Shown: piece by piece, positions 41,643 through 50,188 of the stretch | Numbering within the stretch: the first letter of the stretch is position 1 | Layout of the letters: every line of letters begins with the position of its first letter | From: Streptomyces acidiscabies | GTDB lineage: Bacteria; Actinomycetota; Actinomycetes; Streptomycetales; Streptomycetaceae | DNA length: 64,000 bases | Direction of reading: 5' to 3' | NCBI RefSeq assembly: GCF_020010905.1 | Contig: NZ_JAGJBY010000001.1 | Coordinates: forward strand, 5,352,001 to 5,416,000 | Made by a program: the position numbers and the translations under genes | Notes under the pieces: model-generated | The model's input: the letters and a program-made list of their open reading frames with translations, nothing else | Told to the model about the DNA's origin: nothing | The model's database searches: none

Positions 41643-43076
41643 GTGTACCTCGACGACGTGGCCGCGCCCGCGGTGGGCGAGCAGACCGACATCCTCGCGC
41701 TGCTCGGCGACCGCAGCACCCTCGCCCGCCGCCCGGCCTTCCACCTCCGGCAGGCCGACAGCACGGCCGAACTGGCCGCCTACCGGAGGCTGCGCAAGGA
41801 GACGTTCGTCCATGAACAGGGGCTGTTCACGGGCGACGACCTCGACGACCGTGACGCGGACCCCCGTACCGTCGTCCTTCTCGCCAGGTCCACCGAGGAC
41901 GGCACGGTCGTCGGCGGCGTACGGCTCGGCCCCGTCGACGACGGCCCGGACATCGGCTGGTGGCAGGGTGGGCGGCTGGTCGTCGACCGGCGGGCGCGCG
42001 GCGCCCACGGCATCGGCGCCGCGCTGGTCCGGGCGGCCTGCGCCCGGGCGGAGTCGGAAGGCGTGCTGCGGTTCGACGCGACCGTCCAGCCCCGGGCACA
42101 GGTCCTGTTCCGGCGGCTCGGCTGGCAGCGGGTGCGGGACGTGACGGTCGCCGCCGCGCCCCACGTCCTGATGCGGTGGCCGATCGGCCGGATCGCCGCT
42201 CTCGTCGCCGCCACCAAGGCCCCGCTGGGTTCCCTCTTGGCGTCCCTCGCACCCGGCGGCGAGGGGTTCGTCGGCGACGACGGCGCGCCCGTCCCCGGCA
42301 CCGACGTGATCGCCGCGTGCGACGCGATCGTGCCGTCGATGGTCGAGCGCGACCCGGAGTGGGCGGGCTGGTGCTCGGTCCTGGTCAACGTCAACGACCT
42401 CGCCGCGATGGGCGCCGCGCCGGTCGGCCTGCTCGACGCGGTCGGCGCGAAGGACGCGGCACACGCCGCGCGGATCCTCGCCGGCCTGACCCGGGCCGCG
42501 CGGGCGTACGGCGTCCCGGTGCTCGGCGGGCACACCCAACTCGGCGTCCCGGCCGCCCTGTCGGTGACCGCGCTCGGCCGCACGGACCGTCCCGTTCCCG
42601 GGGGCGGCGGCCGTCCCGGACACCTGGTGCGGCTGACCGCCGACCTCGATGGCGGCTGGCGTCCCGGATACGCCGGCCGCCAGTGGGATTCGACCAGCAG
42701 CCGCCGTACGGAGGAACTGCGCGCCATGACCGGCGCGGTGGCCGCCGCCCGCCCGGCCGCGGCGAAGGACGTCTCGATGGCCGGCATCGCCGGGACGCTG
42801 GGCATGCTCGCCGAGGCGGGCGGCTGCCGGGCCGTGCTGGACGTGGCCGCCGTACCCCGGCCGCGCACCGCGACCATGGGCGACTGGCTGACCTGCTTCC
42901 CCGGGTTCGCCATGCTCACCGCCGGCCCGGCGGGCGGACCACCGCTCGCGGCCGGTCCCGCCACGGGCGCCGTGTGCGGCGCGCTGACCACGGGAGAAGG
43001 CGTCGGGCTGCGCTGGCCCGACGGAGAGATCACCGAAGCGGTCACGTCCACGGTGACCGGGATGGGACCCGCATGA
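41643..43076 (+). CDS. Fusion: MSMEG_0567-type N-acetyltransferase + Sll0787-type AIR synthase-like protein
   Basis: 477 residues made of two Nit1C proteins. Residues 1 to about 180 are a GNAT-like domain (RLRKETFVHEQGLF, DRRARGAHGIGAALVRAA). Residues about 185-477 are a PurM/AIR-synthase-like ATP-grasping domain (VLVNVNDLAAMGAAPVGLLDAV, GGHTQLGVPAALSVTALG, KDVSMAGIAGTLGMLAEAGG). In Synechocystis they are separate genes (sll0786 and sll0787). The fusion fixes 1:1 stoichiometry and suggests the two steps are consecutive. The GTG is 6 bp after the radical SAM stop; the stop overlaps the nitrilase ATG. Confidence 0.88.
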   Translation: MYLDDVAAPAVGEQTDILALLGDRSTLARRPAFHLRQADSTAELAAYRRLRKETFVHEQGLFTGDDLDDRDADPRTVVLLARSTEDGTVVGGVRLGPVDDGPDIGWWQGGRLVVDRRARGAHGIGAALVRAACARAESEGVLRFDATVQPRAQVLFRRLGWQRVRDVTVAAAPHVLMRWPIGRIAALVAATKAPLGSLLASLAPGGEGFVGDDGAPVPGTDVIAACDAIVPSMVERDPEWAGWCSVLVNVNDLAAMGAAPVGLLDAVGAKDAAHAARILAGLTRAARAYGVPVLGGHTQLGVPAALSVTALGRTDRPVPGGGGRPGHLVRLTADLDGGWRPGYAGRQWDSTSSRRTEELRAMTGAVAAARPAAAKDVSMAGIAGTLGMLAEAGGCRAVLDVAAVPRPRTATMGDWLTCFPGFAMLTAGPAGGPPLAAGPATGAVCGALTTGEGVGLRWPDGEITEAVTSTVTGMGPA

Positions 43077-43969
43077 GCACCCTGCGCCTGGCAGCCGTCG
43101 CCGCCGAGTTCGGCCGCGACCTGGAAGAGGACTTCGCGACCGCCGAACGGCTGATCGAGGAAGCGCGCGAGGAGGGCGTACGGCTGCTGGCGCTGCCGGA
43201 GGCGTGTCTGGGCGGCTATCTGCTCAGCCTCGACGGCGGCGCCGAAGCCGACGGTGCTGAAGCCGACGGTGCTGAAGCCGACAGTGCCGAAGCCGATGGG
43301 GGCCCGCCCGCGCTCGCCCTCGACGGGCCCGAGATCCGCCGGCTGGCCGCGCTCGCCGGAGAGATGACCGTCGTGGCCGGCTACTGCGAGGCGGCGCCCG
43401 ACGGACAGCGCTACAACAGCGTCGTCTGCGTCACCGGCGACGGCGTCCTGGGCAACCACCGCAAGGTCCACCAGCCCCTGAACGAGGACGCCTCCTACGC
43501 CTCCGGCGACCGCTTCCACGCCTTCGACACTCCCGTCGGCCGGATCGGCATGATGATCTGCTACGACAAGGCGTTCCCGGAGTCCGCCCGCGCCCTGGCC
43601 CTCGACGGCGCCGAGATCGGCGTCTGCGTCTCCGCCTGGCCGGGGGCCCGCACGAACGCCGTCGCCGACCTGGCGCAGGACCGCTGGAAGCGCCGCTTCG
43701 ACCTCTTCGACCGGGCCCGCGCCCTGGAGAACCAGATCGTGTGGCTGTCCGCCAACCAGGCGGGCACCTTCGGGTCGCTACGCTTCGTCGGCAGCGCCAA
43801 GGTCGTCGACCCCGGCGGCGAGATCCTCGCCGAAACGGGCGTGACGGCCGGCATCGCCGTCGCCGACATCGACGTCACGCAGGCCCTCCGGACCGCCCGC
43901 CGGTCCATGGGGCACCTGCGCGACCGGCGCCCGGACGCCTACACACCAGCAGGAGCAGTCACCGTATGA
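43073..43969 (+). CDS. Nitrilase (Nit1/Nit6803-type) with intact catalytic triad
   Basis: 298 residues of the carbon-nitrogen hydrolase superfamily. The triad is complete: Glu43 (LPEACLGGY), Lys131 (GNHRKVHQP) and Cys163 (MMICYDKAFPE). It hydrolyses a nitrile to a carboxylate and ammonia or an amide; Nit1C nitrilases have been tied to nitrogen starvation and cyanide assimilation. Both ends overlap neighbours by 4 bp (ATGA). A 60-bp tandem repeat inserts four AEADG-like pentapeptides at about residues 57-76, absent from the adjacent paralogue. The biological substrate is unknown. Confidence 0.9.
   Translation: MSTLRLAAVAAEFGRDLEEDFATAERLIEEAREEGVRLLALPEACLGGYLLSLDGGAEADGAEADGAEADSAEADGGPPALALDGPEIRRLAALAGEMTVVAGYCEAAPDGQRYNSVVCVTGDGVLGNHRKVHQPLNEDASYASGDRFHAFDTPVGRIGMMICYDKAFPESARALALDGAEIGVCVSAWPGARTNAVADLAQDRWKRRFDLFDRARALENQIVWLSANQAGTFGSLRFVGSAKVVDPGGEILAETGVTAGIAVADIDVTQALRTARRSMGHLRDRRPDAYTPAGAVTV
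43241..43300 (+). repeat. Four tandem 15-bp repeats inside the nitrilase gene
   Basis: Four units close to GCTGAAGCCGACGGT run head to tail, each encoding Ala-Glu-Ala-Asp plus Gly or Ser. They sit in the loop after LGGYLLSLDGG. Because the unit is a multiple of three, copy-number change would keep frame, so length polymorphism between strains is likely. Confidence 0.9.
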
Positions 43970-44802
43970 GCACCGTCCGGATCGCGGCAGCAGCCGCCCA
44001 CTTCGGCCGCGACCTGGAGTTCGACCTGGCGAGGATCGCCAAGCTCATCGACGACGCCCGTGCCTCAGGCGCCGGGCTCCTCGTCCTCCCGGACGCCGCG
44101 CTCGGCGGCTACCTCGCCGACCTGCGCCACCCCGACCCCGAGGCGCTGCCGCCCGCGCTCAAGCCGGACGACCCGCTGATCCTCCGGGTCGCCCGGCTCG
44201 CGGCGGAGCTGGTGGTGTGCGTCGGCTACTGCGAGGACGGCGGCACCGACCGCTACAACGCCGCCGTCTGCGTGTCCGGCGACGGCGTCCTCGGCCGCCA
44301 CCGCAAGGTGCACCTCCCGGCGGGGGAGACCGCCGCCTACACGCCCGGCGACCGCTTCGACGCCTTCGACACCCCGGCCGGCCGGCTCGGGATGCTCATC
44401 GACTACGACAAGACCTTCCCCGAGTCGGCCCGTTCGCTCGCGCTGGACGGCGCGGAGATCCTCGCCTGTCTCTCCGCCTGGCCGACCAGCATCACCAACC
44501 GCGCACCGCGCATGGCCCAGGACCGCCAGGCCAAGCTGTTCGACCTCTACGACCAGGCGCGCGCCGCCGAGAACCAGGTCGTCCTCGCCTCCTCCAACCA
44601 GACCGGCGCCATGGGCGGCATGCGCTTCCTCGGCCAGGCCAAGGTCGTCGGCCCCGGCGGTGACATCCTCGCCCGCACCTGGGCCAAGGCGGGACTCGCG
44701 GTGGCCGAGGTCGACGTCGCCGAGGAGATCGACCGGGCCCGCCGCGTCCTGCGCCACCTCGACGAACGCAGGCCGGCCGCCTACCGGGAGACCCCGTCGT
44801 GA
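43966..44802 (+). CDS. Nitrilase-fold paralogue lacking catalytic Glu and Cys
   Basis: 278 residues, clearly homologous along its length to the preceding nitrilase (shared FGRDLE, GDGVLG-HRKVH, FPESARSLALDGAEI). Aligned catalytic positions read Asp43 (LPDAALGGY) for Glu and Asp146 (MLIDYDKTFPE) for Cys; Lys114 is kept. Without the thiol nucleophile it cannot form the thioimidate, so it is probably a structural or regulatory partner in a mixed nitrilase spiral, or catalyses something else. The intact frame and coupled ATGA/GTGA overlaps on both sides argue that it is functional, not decaying. Confidence 0.88.
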   Translation: MSTVRIAAAAAHFGRDLEFDLARIAKLIDDARASGAGLLVLPDAALGGYLADLRHPDPEALPPALKPDDPLILRVARLAAELVVCVGYCEDGGTDRYNAAVCVSGDGVLGRHRKVHLPAGETAAYTPGDRFDAFDTPAGRLGMLIDYDKTFPESARSLALDGAEILACLSAWPTSITNRAPRMAQDRQAKLFDLYDQARAAENQVVLASSNQTGAMGGMRFLGQAKVVGPGGDILARTWAKAGLAVAEVDVAEEIDRARRVLRHLDERRPAAYRETPS

Positions 44803-45887
44803 AGATCGCCCTGCTCAGCTACTCCACCAAACCGCGCGGCGGAGTCGTCCACACCCTCGCCCTCGCCGAGGCCCTCGCCGCGCTGGGCGAGGACGTCACC
44901 GTGTGGACCCTGGGCCGAGGCGGCGACGAGGGCTTCTACCGCCGCGTCGACCCCTCCGTACGCGTGTGCGTCGTACCGTTCCCGGACGGCCTGCCCGGCG
45001 AGAGCGTCGGTGAGCGCGTCCTGCGCTCCATCGCCACCCTCCGCGCCGCCTTCGAACCGGGCCCCTACGACATCGTCCACGCCCAGGACTGCATCAGCGC
45101 CAACGCCGTCGGCCGCTGCGTACGCACCGTCCACCACCTCGACCACTTCACCACCCCCGAACTCGCCGCCTGCCACGAGAAGGCGATCGTCGAGCCGTAC
45201 GCGCACATCTGTGTCTCCCGGTCGGTGGCGCGGGAACTGAAGGACGGCTGGGGTCTGACGGCGGAGGTCATCCCCAACGGGGTGGCGTACGAACGGTTCG
45301 CCACCGTCGATCCGGCGGCGCGGGAAGCGTGGCGCGCACGCCTCGGCCGCTACGTCCTGGCCGTCGGCGGCATCGAACCCCGCAAGGGCTCCCTCGACCT
45401 GCTGGAGGCCTACGCCCTGCTGCGCACCGGACACCCGGACGTGCGGCTGGTGATCGCCGGCGGCGAGACCCTCTTCGACTACCGGGACTACCGGGCCCGC
45501 TGGGAGGCGCGGGCCGGTGAACTCGGGGTCGAGCCGGTCGTGCTCGGTCCGGTGGCGGACGACGAACTCCCGGCCCTGGTGGGCGCGGCGGCGGCCTTCG
45601 CCTTCCCGTCCTTGAAGGAGGGTTTCGGCCTGGCCGCGATGGAGGCGCTGGCGGCCGGTGTGCCGTTGGTCGTGCGGGATCTGCCTGTGCTGCGGGAGGT
45701 GTTCGGACCTGCGGCGCGTTTTGCGGACGATCCGTGCACGCTGGCTGCCGGACTGGGGGATGCCCTGTCCGTCGCGGACCCGGCCCGGCGGGACGCTGGA
45801 CGCGAGCTTGCCGCCGGGCACACCTGGGACGCGGCGGCGCACCGGCACTTGGCCTTCTACCGTTCGCTGCTCGGCGATGGTCCTTGA
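44799..45887 (+). CDS. MSMEG_0565-family glycosyltransferase (GT4-like)
   Basis: 362 residues of the GT-B fold. The N-terminal Gly-rich loop is in STKPRGGVVHTLALAEAL, the C-terminal domain has VIPNGVAYERF, AVGGIEPRKGSLDLLEAY and the E-x7-E-like motif in SLKEGFGLAAMEALAAG, all typical of GT4 retaining enzymes. It is the last Nit1C gene, GTGA-coupled to the nitrilase paralogue. Its presence suggests the pathway ends in, or passes through, a glycosylated product; donor and acceptor are unknown. Confidence 0.9.
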   Translation: MKIALLSYSTKPRGGVVHTLALAEALAALGEDVTVWTLGRGGDEGFYRRVDPSVRVCVVPFPDGLPGESVGERVLRSIATLRAAFEPGPYDIVHAQDCISANAVGRCVRTVHHLDHFTTPELAACHEKAIVEPYAHICVSRSVARELKDGWGLTAEVIPNGVAYERFATVDPAAREAWRARLGRYVLAVGGIEPRKGSLDLLEAYALLRTGHPDVRLVIAGGETLFDYRDYRARWEARAGELGVEPVVLGPVADDELPALVGAAAAFAFPSLKEGFGLAAMEALAAGVPLVVRDLPVLREVFGPAARFADDPCTLAAGLGDALSVADPARRDAGRELAAGHTWDAAAHRHLAFYRSLLGDGP

Positions 45888-45981
45888 GTCGGTGATCCTC
45901 GGTGTGATCGCGGGCTCAAAGGGTCGGGTGCCTGTCCATGGGGAAGTGGGGCTGCCGCATGAACAGGCGTGACCGTGGGCG

Positions 45982-47094
45982 TCAAGCCGCTTCGTGGAAG
46001 GGGTAGTCGGTGTAGCCCTCCGCGCCCACCCCGTAGAACAGTTCCGGCCGCGGCTCGTTCTCCGGGTGGCCGCCCCGCCAGCGCTCGACCAGGTCGGGGT
46101 TGGCGATGAGGGCCCGGCCCACGACCACGGCGTCCGCGTGGCCGGCCTCGATCTGCTGGAGCGCCTGCTCGCGGGTGGTCTGCCCGCCGAAGGGGCCGCT
46201 GTTGACGATCAGCTTGCCGTCGAAGCGCCGCCGCAGCTCCTGTACGAGGTCGCCGCCCGGCTCGACGTGCAGGACGGAGAGGTAGGCCAGGCCCAGCGGG
46301 CGCAGCTGGTCGAGCAGGGTGCCGTAGGTGGCCAGGACGTCGTCCCGGTCGGTCTCGAAGACGTCCCCGAGGTCGACCTCCGGCGAGATCCGCAGCCCGA
46401 CCCGCTCGGCGCCGACGGCCTGGGCGACCGCCGTGACGACCTCGACGGCGAAGCGTGCGCGGTTGTGCGGCGAGCCGCCGTATCCATCGGTGCGCTGGTT
46501 GGCCGCCGGGGAGAGGAACTGCTGGAGCAGGTAGCCGTTGGCGCCGTGGATCTCCACGCCGTCCGCTCCCGCCTCGATGGCCCGGCGGGCCGCCGCGACG
46601 AAGTCCTCCAGGGCTCCCCGCATCTCCGCGCTGGTCATCGCTTCCGGTACGGGGTAGGGCTGCTCGCCCTTCTCGGTGAACGTCTTGTTGTCGATGGCGA
46701 TCGCGCTGGGGGCGAGGATGCGACGGCCGCCGTTGATGTCGGGGTGGGTGCCACGGCCGGCGTGCATGATCTGAAGGACGATACGGCCGCCGTCGGCGTG
46801 CACCGCCTCGAACACCCGCTGCCAGCCGGCCGCCTGCTCGTCGGTGGCGATGCCCGGCTCACCGACGTACCCCTGCGACGCGTGGTCGGGGTAGGTGCCC
46901 TCGGTGACGATCATCCCGACGCTCGCCCGCTGCCGGTAGTACTCGACCATCAGGTCGCCGGGAACGCCGGTCGAACCTGCCCGGACCCGGGTCAGCGGTG
47001 CCATGACGATGCGGTTGGCGAGCTCGATCTTCCCTAGGGAGACGGGGGAGAAGAGCGATGGGGCGGGCGAAATCTCTGAATGGTTGGCAGTCAT
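45982..47094 (-). CDS. Alkene reductase, Old Yellow Enzyme family
   Basis: 370 residues. The FMN-binding N-terminus MAPLTRVRA and GMIVTEGTYP, the substrate-binding HGANGYLLQQFLSPAANQR with the His-x-x-Asn pair of OYE, and the C-terminal NSGPFGGQ and VVVGRALIANPD phosphate-binding loop are all present. It reduces activated C=C bonds with NAD(P)H. It follows an aldehyde dehydrogenase gene on the same strand (46 bp gap); together they may detoxify or assimilate unsaturated aldehydes. Confidence 0.92.
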   Translation of the reverse strand: MTANHSEISPAPSLFSPVSLGKIELANRIVMAPLTRVRAGSTGVPGDLMVEYYRQRASVGMIVTEGTYPDHASQGYVGEPGIATDEQAAGWQRVFEAVHADGGRIVLQIMHAGRGTHPDINGGRRILAPSAIAIDNKTFTEKGEQPYPVPEAMTSAEMRGALEDFVAAARRAIEAGADGVEIHGANGYLLQQFLSPAANQRTDGYGGSPHNRARFAVEVVTAVAQAVGAERVGLRISPEVDLGDVFETDRDDVLATYGTLLDQLRPLGLAYLSVLHVEPGGDLVQELRRRFDGKLIVNSGPFGGQTTREQALQQIEAGHADAVVVGRALIANPDLVERWRGGHPENEPRPELFYGVGAEGYTDYPFHEAA

Positions 47095-47140
47095 GGGTTT
47101 CTTTCTTTCTGTAATGCGGAGGGAAACGGCAGGCGTGGGT

Positions 47141-48472
47141 CTAGGCGAGCGGGGTGTCTGTGACGGCTTTGAGGTGGCTGAACGTTTCGAGGGAGTAGCG
47201 GCCGTGGTAGCGGCCGGTGCCGCTTTCGCCGACGCCGCCGAAGGGGAGGCCGGGCATGAGGAGCTGCATCACCGGCTGGCCCCAGGCGACGCCGCCGGAG
47301 GACGTCTCGTTCACCAGGCGCGACTTGGTGGCCTCGGACGTGGTGAAGGCGTAGAGGGCGAGGGGCTTGTCGCGTTCGTTGACGAAGGCGATGGCGGCGT
47401 CCAGGTCTGCGATTTCGACGACGGGGAGGAGCGGGCCGAAGATCTCCTCCTGCATGACCGGCGATGAGGGGTCGACGTCGGTGAGGACGGTGGGTGCGAT
47501 GTACAGGTCGTCGCGGTCGTGTTCGCCTCCGACGGCTGTGTGGCCGGAGTCGAGGAGGCTGGTGAGGCGGTCGAAGTGGCGTTCGTTGATGATCCGGCCG
47601 TAGCCGGGCGAGGTCTGCGGGGTGGTGCCGAACTGGTCTTGGAGCGCCGCGCGGAGGGCGGGGACGAGGGCGGTGGCGGTGGCGGGGTCGGTCAGGACGT
47701 AGTCGGGGGCGATGCACTGCTGTCCGGCGTTGCCGAACTTGGCGCCGGCCAGCCGTCTGGCGGTCTCGTGGACGTCGGCGTCGGGGGCGACGAAGACCGG
47801 TGACTTGCCGCCGAGTTCGAGGGTGACGGGGGTCAGGTGCTGGGCGGCTGCGGTCATGACGATGCGGCCGACGGTGCCGTTGCCGGTGTAGAAGATGTGG
47901 TCGAAGCGCTGGGCGAGGAGGGCGGTGGTCTCCTCGGCGCCGCCCTCGACGACGGTCAGGACGTCGGCGTCGAAGTACTCCCGCAGCAGCCGCGAAGCCA
48001 CCGCCGAGGTGTGCACCGACATCTCGCTCGGCTTGGCGACCACGGTGTTCCCGGCGGCGAGTGCGCCGATGATGGGGTCGATGAGGAGGTGCAGGGGGAA
48101 GTTCCAGGGGGCGATCACCAGGACGACCCCGAGCGGGTCGTACGTCGTGTACGCCGTGGTGGGGCCGAAGTGGGCGGGGACCTCCACCGGGCGGGGCCGC
48201 AGCCACTCCTCCAGGCTCGCGAGGGTCTCGTCGATGTCGGCGACGGTGAAGTCGATCTCCTGCGTCTTGGCCTCGGCGGGGTTCTTGCGCAGGTCCGCCC
48301 AGAGCGCTGCGAGGAGTTCCTCCTCGTTGTCGGTCAGCAGGGCGCGCAGCCGCCGCAGCTGGTCGAGGCGCCACTCCAGCGGGCGGGTGACACCGGTGTC
48401 GAACGTGGTGCGCAGCCGGCCGACGGTCTCCGCCGCCGTCTCGCTGCGGTGCGTCTCCTGTAGTGCGGTCAT
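47141..48472 (-). CDS. Aldehyde dehydrogenase family protein (class 3-like)
   Basis: 443 residues, the short form without an N-terminal extension. VIAPWNFPLHLL, TLELGGKSPVFV with the general-base Glu, and GQQCIAPDY with the nucleophile Cys are the catalytic landmarks; GGVGESGTGRYHG is near the C-terminus as in class 3/coniferyl aldehyde dehydrogenases. GGAG lies eight bases before the ATG. It diverges from an XRE regulator at 48648 and is followed by the OYE gene, forming a probable regulator-controlled operon. Confidence 0.92.
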   Translation of the reverse strand: MTALQETHRSETAAETVGRLRTTFDTGVTRPLEWRLDQLRRLRALLTDNEEELLAALWADLRKNPAEAKTQEIDFTVADIDETLASLEEWLRPRPVEVPAHFGPTTAYTTYDPLGVVLVIAPWNFPLHLLIDPIIGALAAGNTVVAKPSEMSVHTSAVASRLLREYFDADVLTVVEGGAEETTALLAQRFDHIFYTGNGTVGRIVMTAAAQHLTPVTLELGGKSPVFVAPDADVHETARRLAGAKFGNAGQQCIAPDYVLTDPATATALVPALRAALQDQFGTTPQTSPGYGRIINERHFDRLTSLLDSGHTAVGGEHDRDDLYIAPTVLTDVDPSSPVMQEEIFGPLLPVVEIADLDAAIAFVNERDKPLALYAFTTSEATKSRLVNETSSGGVAWGQPVMQLLMPGLPFGGVGESGTGRYHGRYSLETFSHLKAVTDTPLA

Positions 48473-48579
48473 GGGGTGTGCTCCGTTCCTGGTGCAAGCT
48501 CACGCCCGGGCCGTCTTCCGGCCGGGCACAGTGACCAGCGTCCGGGACGGCCCGGTATTCACCCAGGTCACGGCTCTGT

Positions 48580-48598
48580 GTAGGCCTGCGATGCCTAC
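48580..48598. promoter_or_regulatory. Candidate operator GTAGGC-N7-GCCTAC
   Basis: Arms GTAGGC (48580-48585) and GCCTAC (48593-48598) form a dyad in the 175-bp region between the divergent aldehyde dehydrogenase and XRE genes, about 50 bp before the regulator start. This is the expected place for binding by the XRE/MmyB protein. Confidence 0.45.
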
Positions 48599-48647
48599 CA
48601 CTGGTTGGGTCAGGCAGACGTACGCCCGGGCGGGGATACTCGAAGGC

Positions 48648-49568
48648 ATGGACGAACACCACCAGCCCGACGGTGGCGGGCTTGACCCGCAGGCCGGGCT
48701 CAGCGAGTTCCTGCGCACCCGGCGGGCCCGGCTGAAGCCGGAGGACGTGGGGCTGCGGGACTTCGGGCGCTACCGGCGGGTGCCGGGGCTGCGGCGGGAG
48801 GAGCTGGCCCAGTTGGCCGGGGTGTCGGTGGCCTACTACACGCGGCTGGAGCAGGGCAACGGGCGGCACGTGTCGGCGGAGGTCCTCGACGCCATCGCCC
48901 GCGCGCTGCGGTTGAGCGATGCCGAGCACGCCCACCTCATCCACCTGGCGAAACCCCTACAGCGCAAGAAGAAGCCGGCCGGGCGTACCCAGCAGGTGCG
49001 GGGGCATCTGCGGACGCTGCTGGACACCATGGACAGCGTCCCCGCGATTCTCGTGGGGCGGCGCTCGGACATCCTCGCCTGGAACCGGATGGCCGCGGCC
49101 GTCTTCGGCGACTGGGACGACCTGCCCGCGCCGGAACGCAACTGGGCGCGGCTGATGTTCCTGCGGCCCGCATTCCGCGACCTGTTCCTGGACTGGGACC
49201 ACAAAGCCGCCGACGTCGTCGCCCAGCTGCGCATGGACGCCGGCTCCCACCCCGACGACCCCCTCCTGTCCGCCCTGGTCGGCGAACTCTCCGTGAAGAG
49301 CCAGGAGTTCCGGCGGCTGTGGGCCACCCACGACGTCAAGGAGAAATGCCACGGCACCCAGCGCCTGCACCACCCCCTCGTCGGCCGACTCGACCTCCGC
49401 CTCGAATCGTTCCACCAGGCCGACGACCACGAACAGATGCTCGTCACCTACCACGCCGAACCCGGCTCCCCCTCCGCGGAAGCACTACGGCTGCTGGCCA
49501 GCTGGGGCACCGACGCGACAAGGGCAGGCGCGGAAGCGGGGATGCCGCCGACACACACGGCTCGATGA
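48648..49568 (+). CDS. XRE family regulator with MmyB-like ligand-binding domain (second copy)
   Basis: 306 residues. HTH region RRVPGLRREELAQLAGVSVAYYTRLEQGNGRHVS (first ~90 residues) and an MmyB-like C-terminal domain with VPAILVGRRSDILAWNRMAAAVFGDWDDL and the closing LRLLASWG. Such regulators usually activate or repress a divergent oxidoreductase operon, here the aldehyde dehydrogenase/OYE pair. It is the same family as the protein at 34578, but the two putative operators differ. Confidence 0.9.
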   Translation: MDEHHQPDGGGLDPQAGLSEFLRTRRARLKPEDVGLRDFGRYRRVPGLRREELAQLAGVSVAYYTRLEQGNGRHVSAEVLDAIARALRLSDAEHAHLIHLAKPLQRKKKPAGRTQQVRGHLRTLLDTMDSVPAILVGRRSDILAWNRMAAAVFGDWDDLPAPERNWARLMFLRPAFRDLFLDWDHKAADVVAQLRMDAGSHPDDPLLSALVGELSVKSQEFRRLWATHDVKEKCHGTQRLHHPLVGRLDLRLESFHQADDHEQMLVTYHAEPGSPSAEALRLLASWGTDATRAGAEAGMPPTHTAR

Positions 49569-49604
49569 ACACCCCTTGATCATCGGGTAGTTGGCTCCTT
49601 TCGG

Positions 49605-49621
49605 GGGCGCGTGCGGCGCCC
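49605..49621. terminator. Candidate hairpin terminator between convergent genes
   Basis: GGGCGC (49605-49610) pairs with GCGCCC (49616-49621) around a five-base loop, between the XRE gene end (49568) and the membrane protein gene end (49706). Short stem and no T-run keep confidence low. Confidence 0.35.
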
Positions 49622-49705
49622 GCCGTCAGGCTCCGAGCGCATGTGTAAAGTCCCGGTGCGTTTCCGGCAGCTCCTCGAACAGGAACAGACATTCGTGGTC
49701 GCGTC

Positions 49706-50188
49706 TTACGAGGGTTCCTCCCGCAGGGAGTCGCGTAGTCGCAGCAGTTCCCGGCGCCGGGAGCGTGCCCGCGTCAGGAGCAGTCCCGCAGCGGCGGCAA
49801 GTGCGGTGCCGGTCGATGCGACCGCCAGCGCCTCGGCCGTCGTGCCGCGTACCGCTGTCAGAGCCGTCCCGGCGACGCCGGTGGTCACGGTCGCCACCAG
49901 CGCGAGTCGGGCGCCCAGCACCCGGTCCCGGGCGAACAGCGGCCTGCGCCGGGACAGGGCCCAGCCGGAGAAGGCGGCCCAGGCCACCCCGATGGCGATC
50001 AGTACCGCGAAGGCGGCCTGGGTACGCGCGGGCAGCGGGTCCGGCTCGGTCGCCCACAGCACCGCGATCAGCGTCGCCGCGCACCCTCCCGCCAGCCCGA
50101 TGCCCACGTACCGCATCCGGGAGCGCAGCGAGACCTCCGCCGCCAGCACGCGCTCCAGTTCCGCGGGTACTCCGTGATGCTCGCTCAT
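49706..50188 (-). CDS. Small four-helix membrane protein coupled to an ECF sigma factor
   Basis: 160 residues with four hydrophobic segments (about 26-46, 57-80, 92-115 and 120-140) and a basic C-terminal tail (RARSRRREL). No zinc anti-sigma motif (HxxxCxxC) is seen. The ATG overlaps the sigma-factor stop in an ATGA, so it is translated with it. By analogy with other ECF partners it may sense envelope conditions and hold or release the sigma factor; this role is inferred only from position. Confidence 0.75.
   Translation of the reverse strand: MSEHHGVPAELERVLAAEVSLRSRMRYVGIGLAGGCAATLIAVLWATEPDPLPARTQAAFAVLIAIGVAWAAFSGWALSRRRPLFARDRVLGARLALVATVTTGVAGTALTAVRGTTAEALAVASTGTALAAAAGLLLTRARSRRRELLRLRDSLREEPS

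Noticed and set aside
43966..44802. Calling the second nitrilase homologue a pseudogene
   Set aside because: The frame is full length, codon use is normal and both ends are translationally coupled; only the catalytic residues differ.
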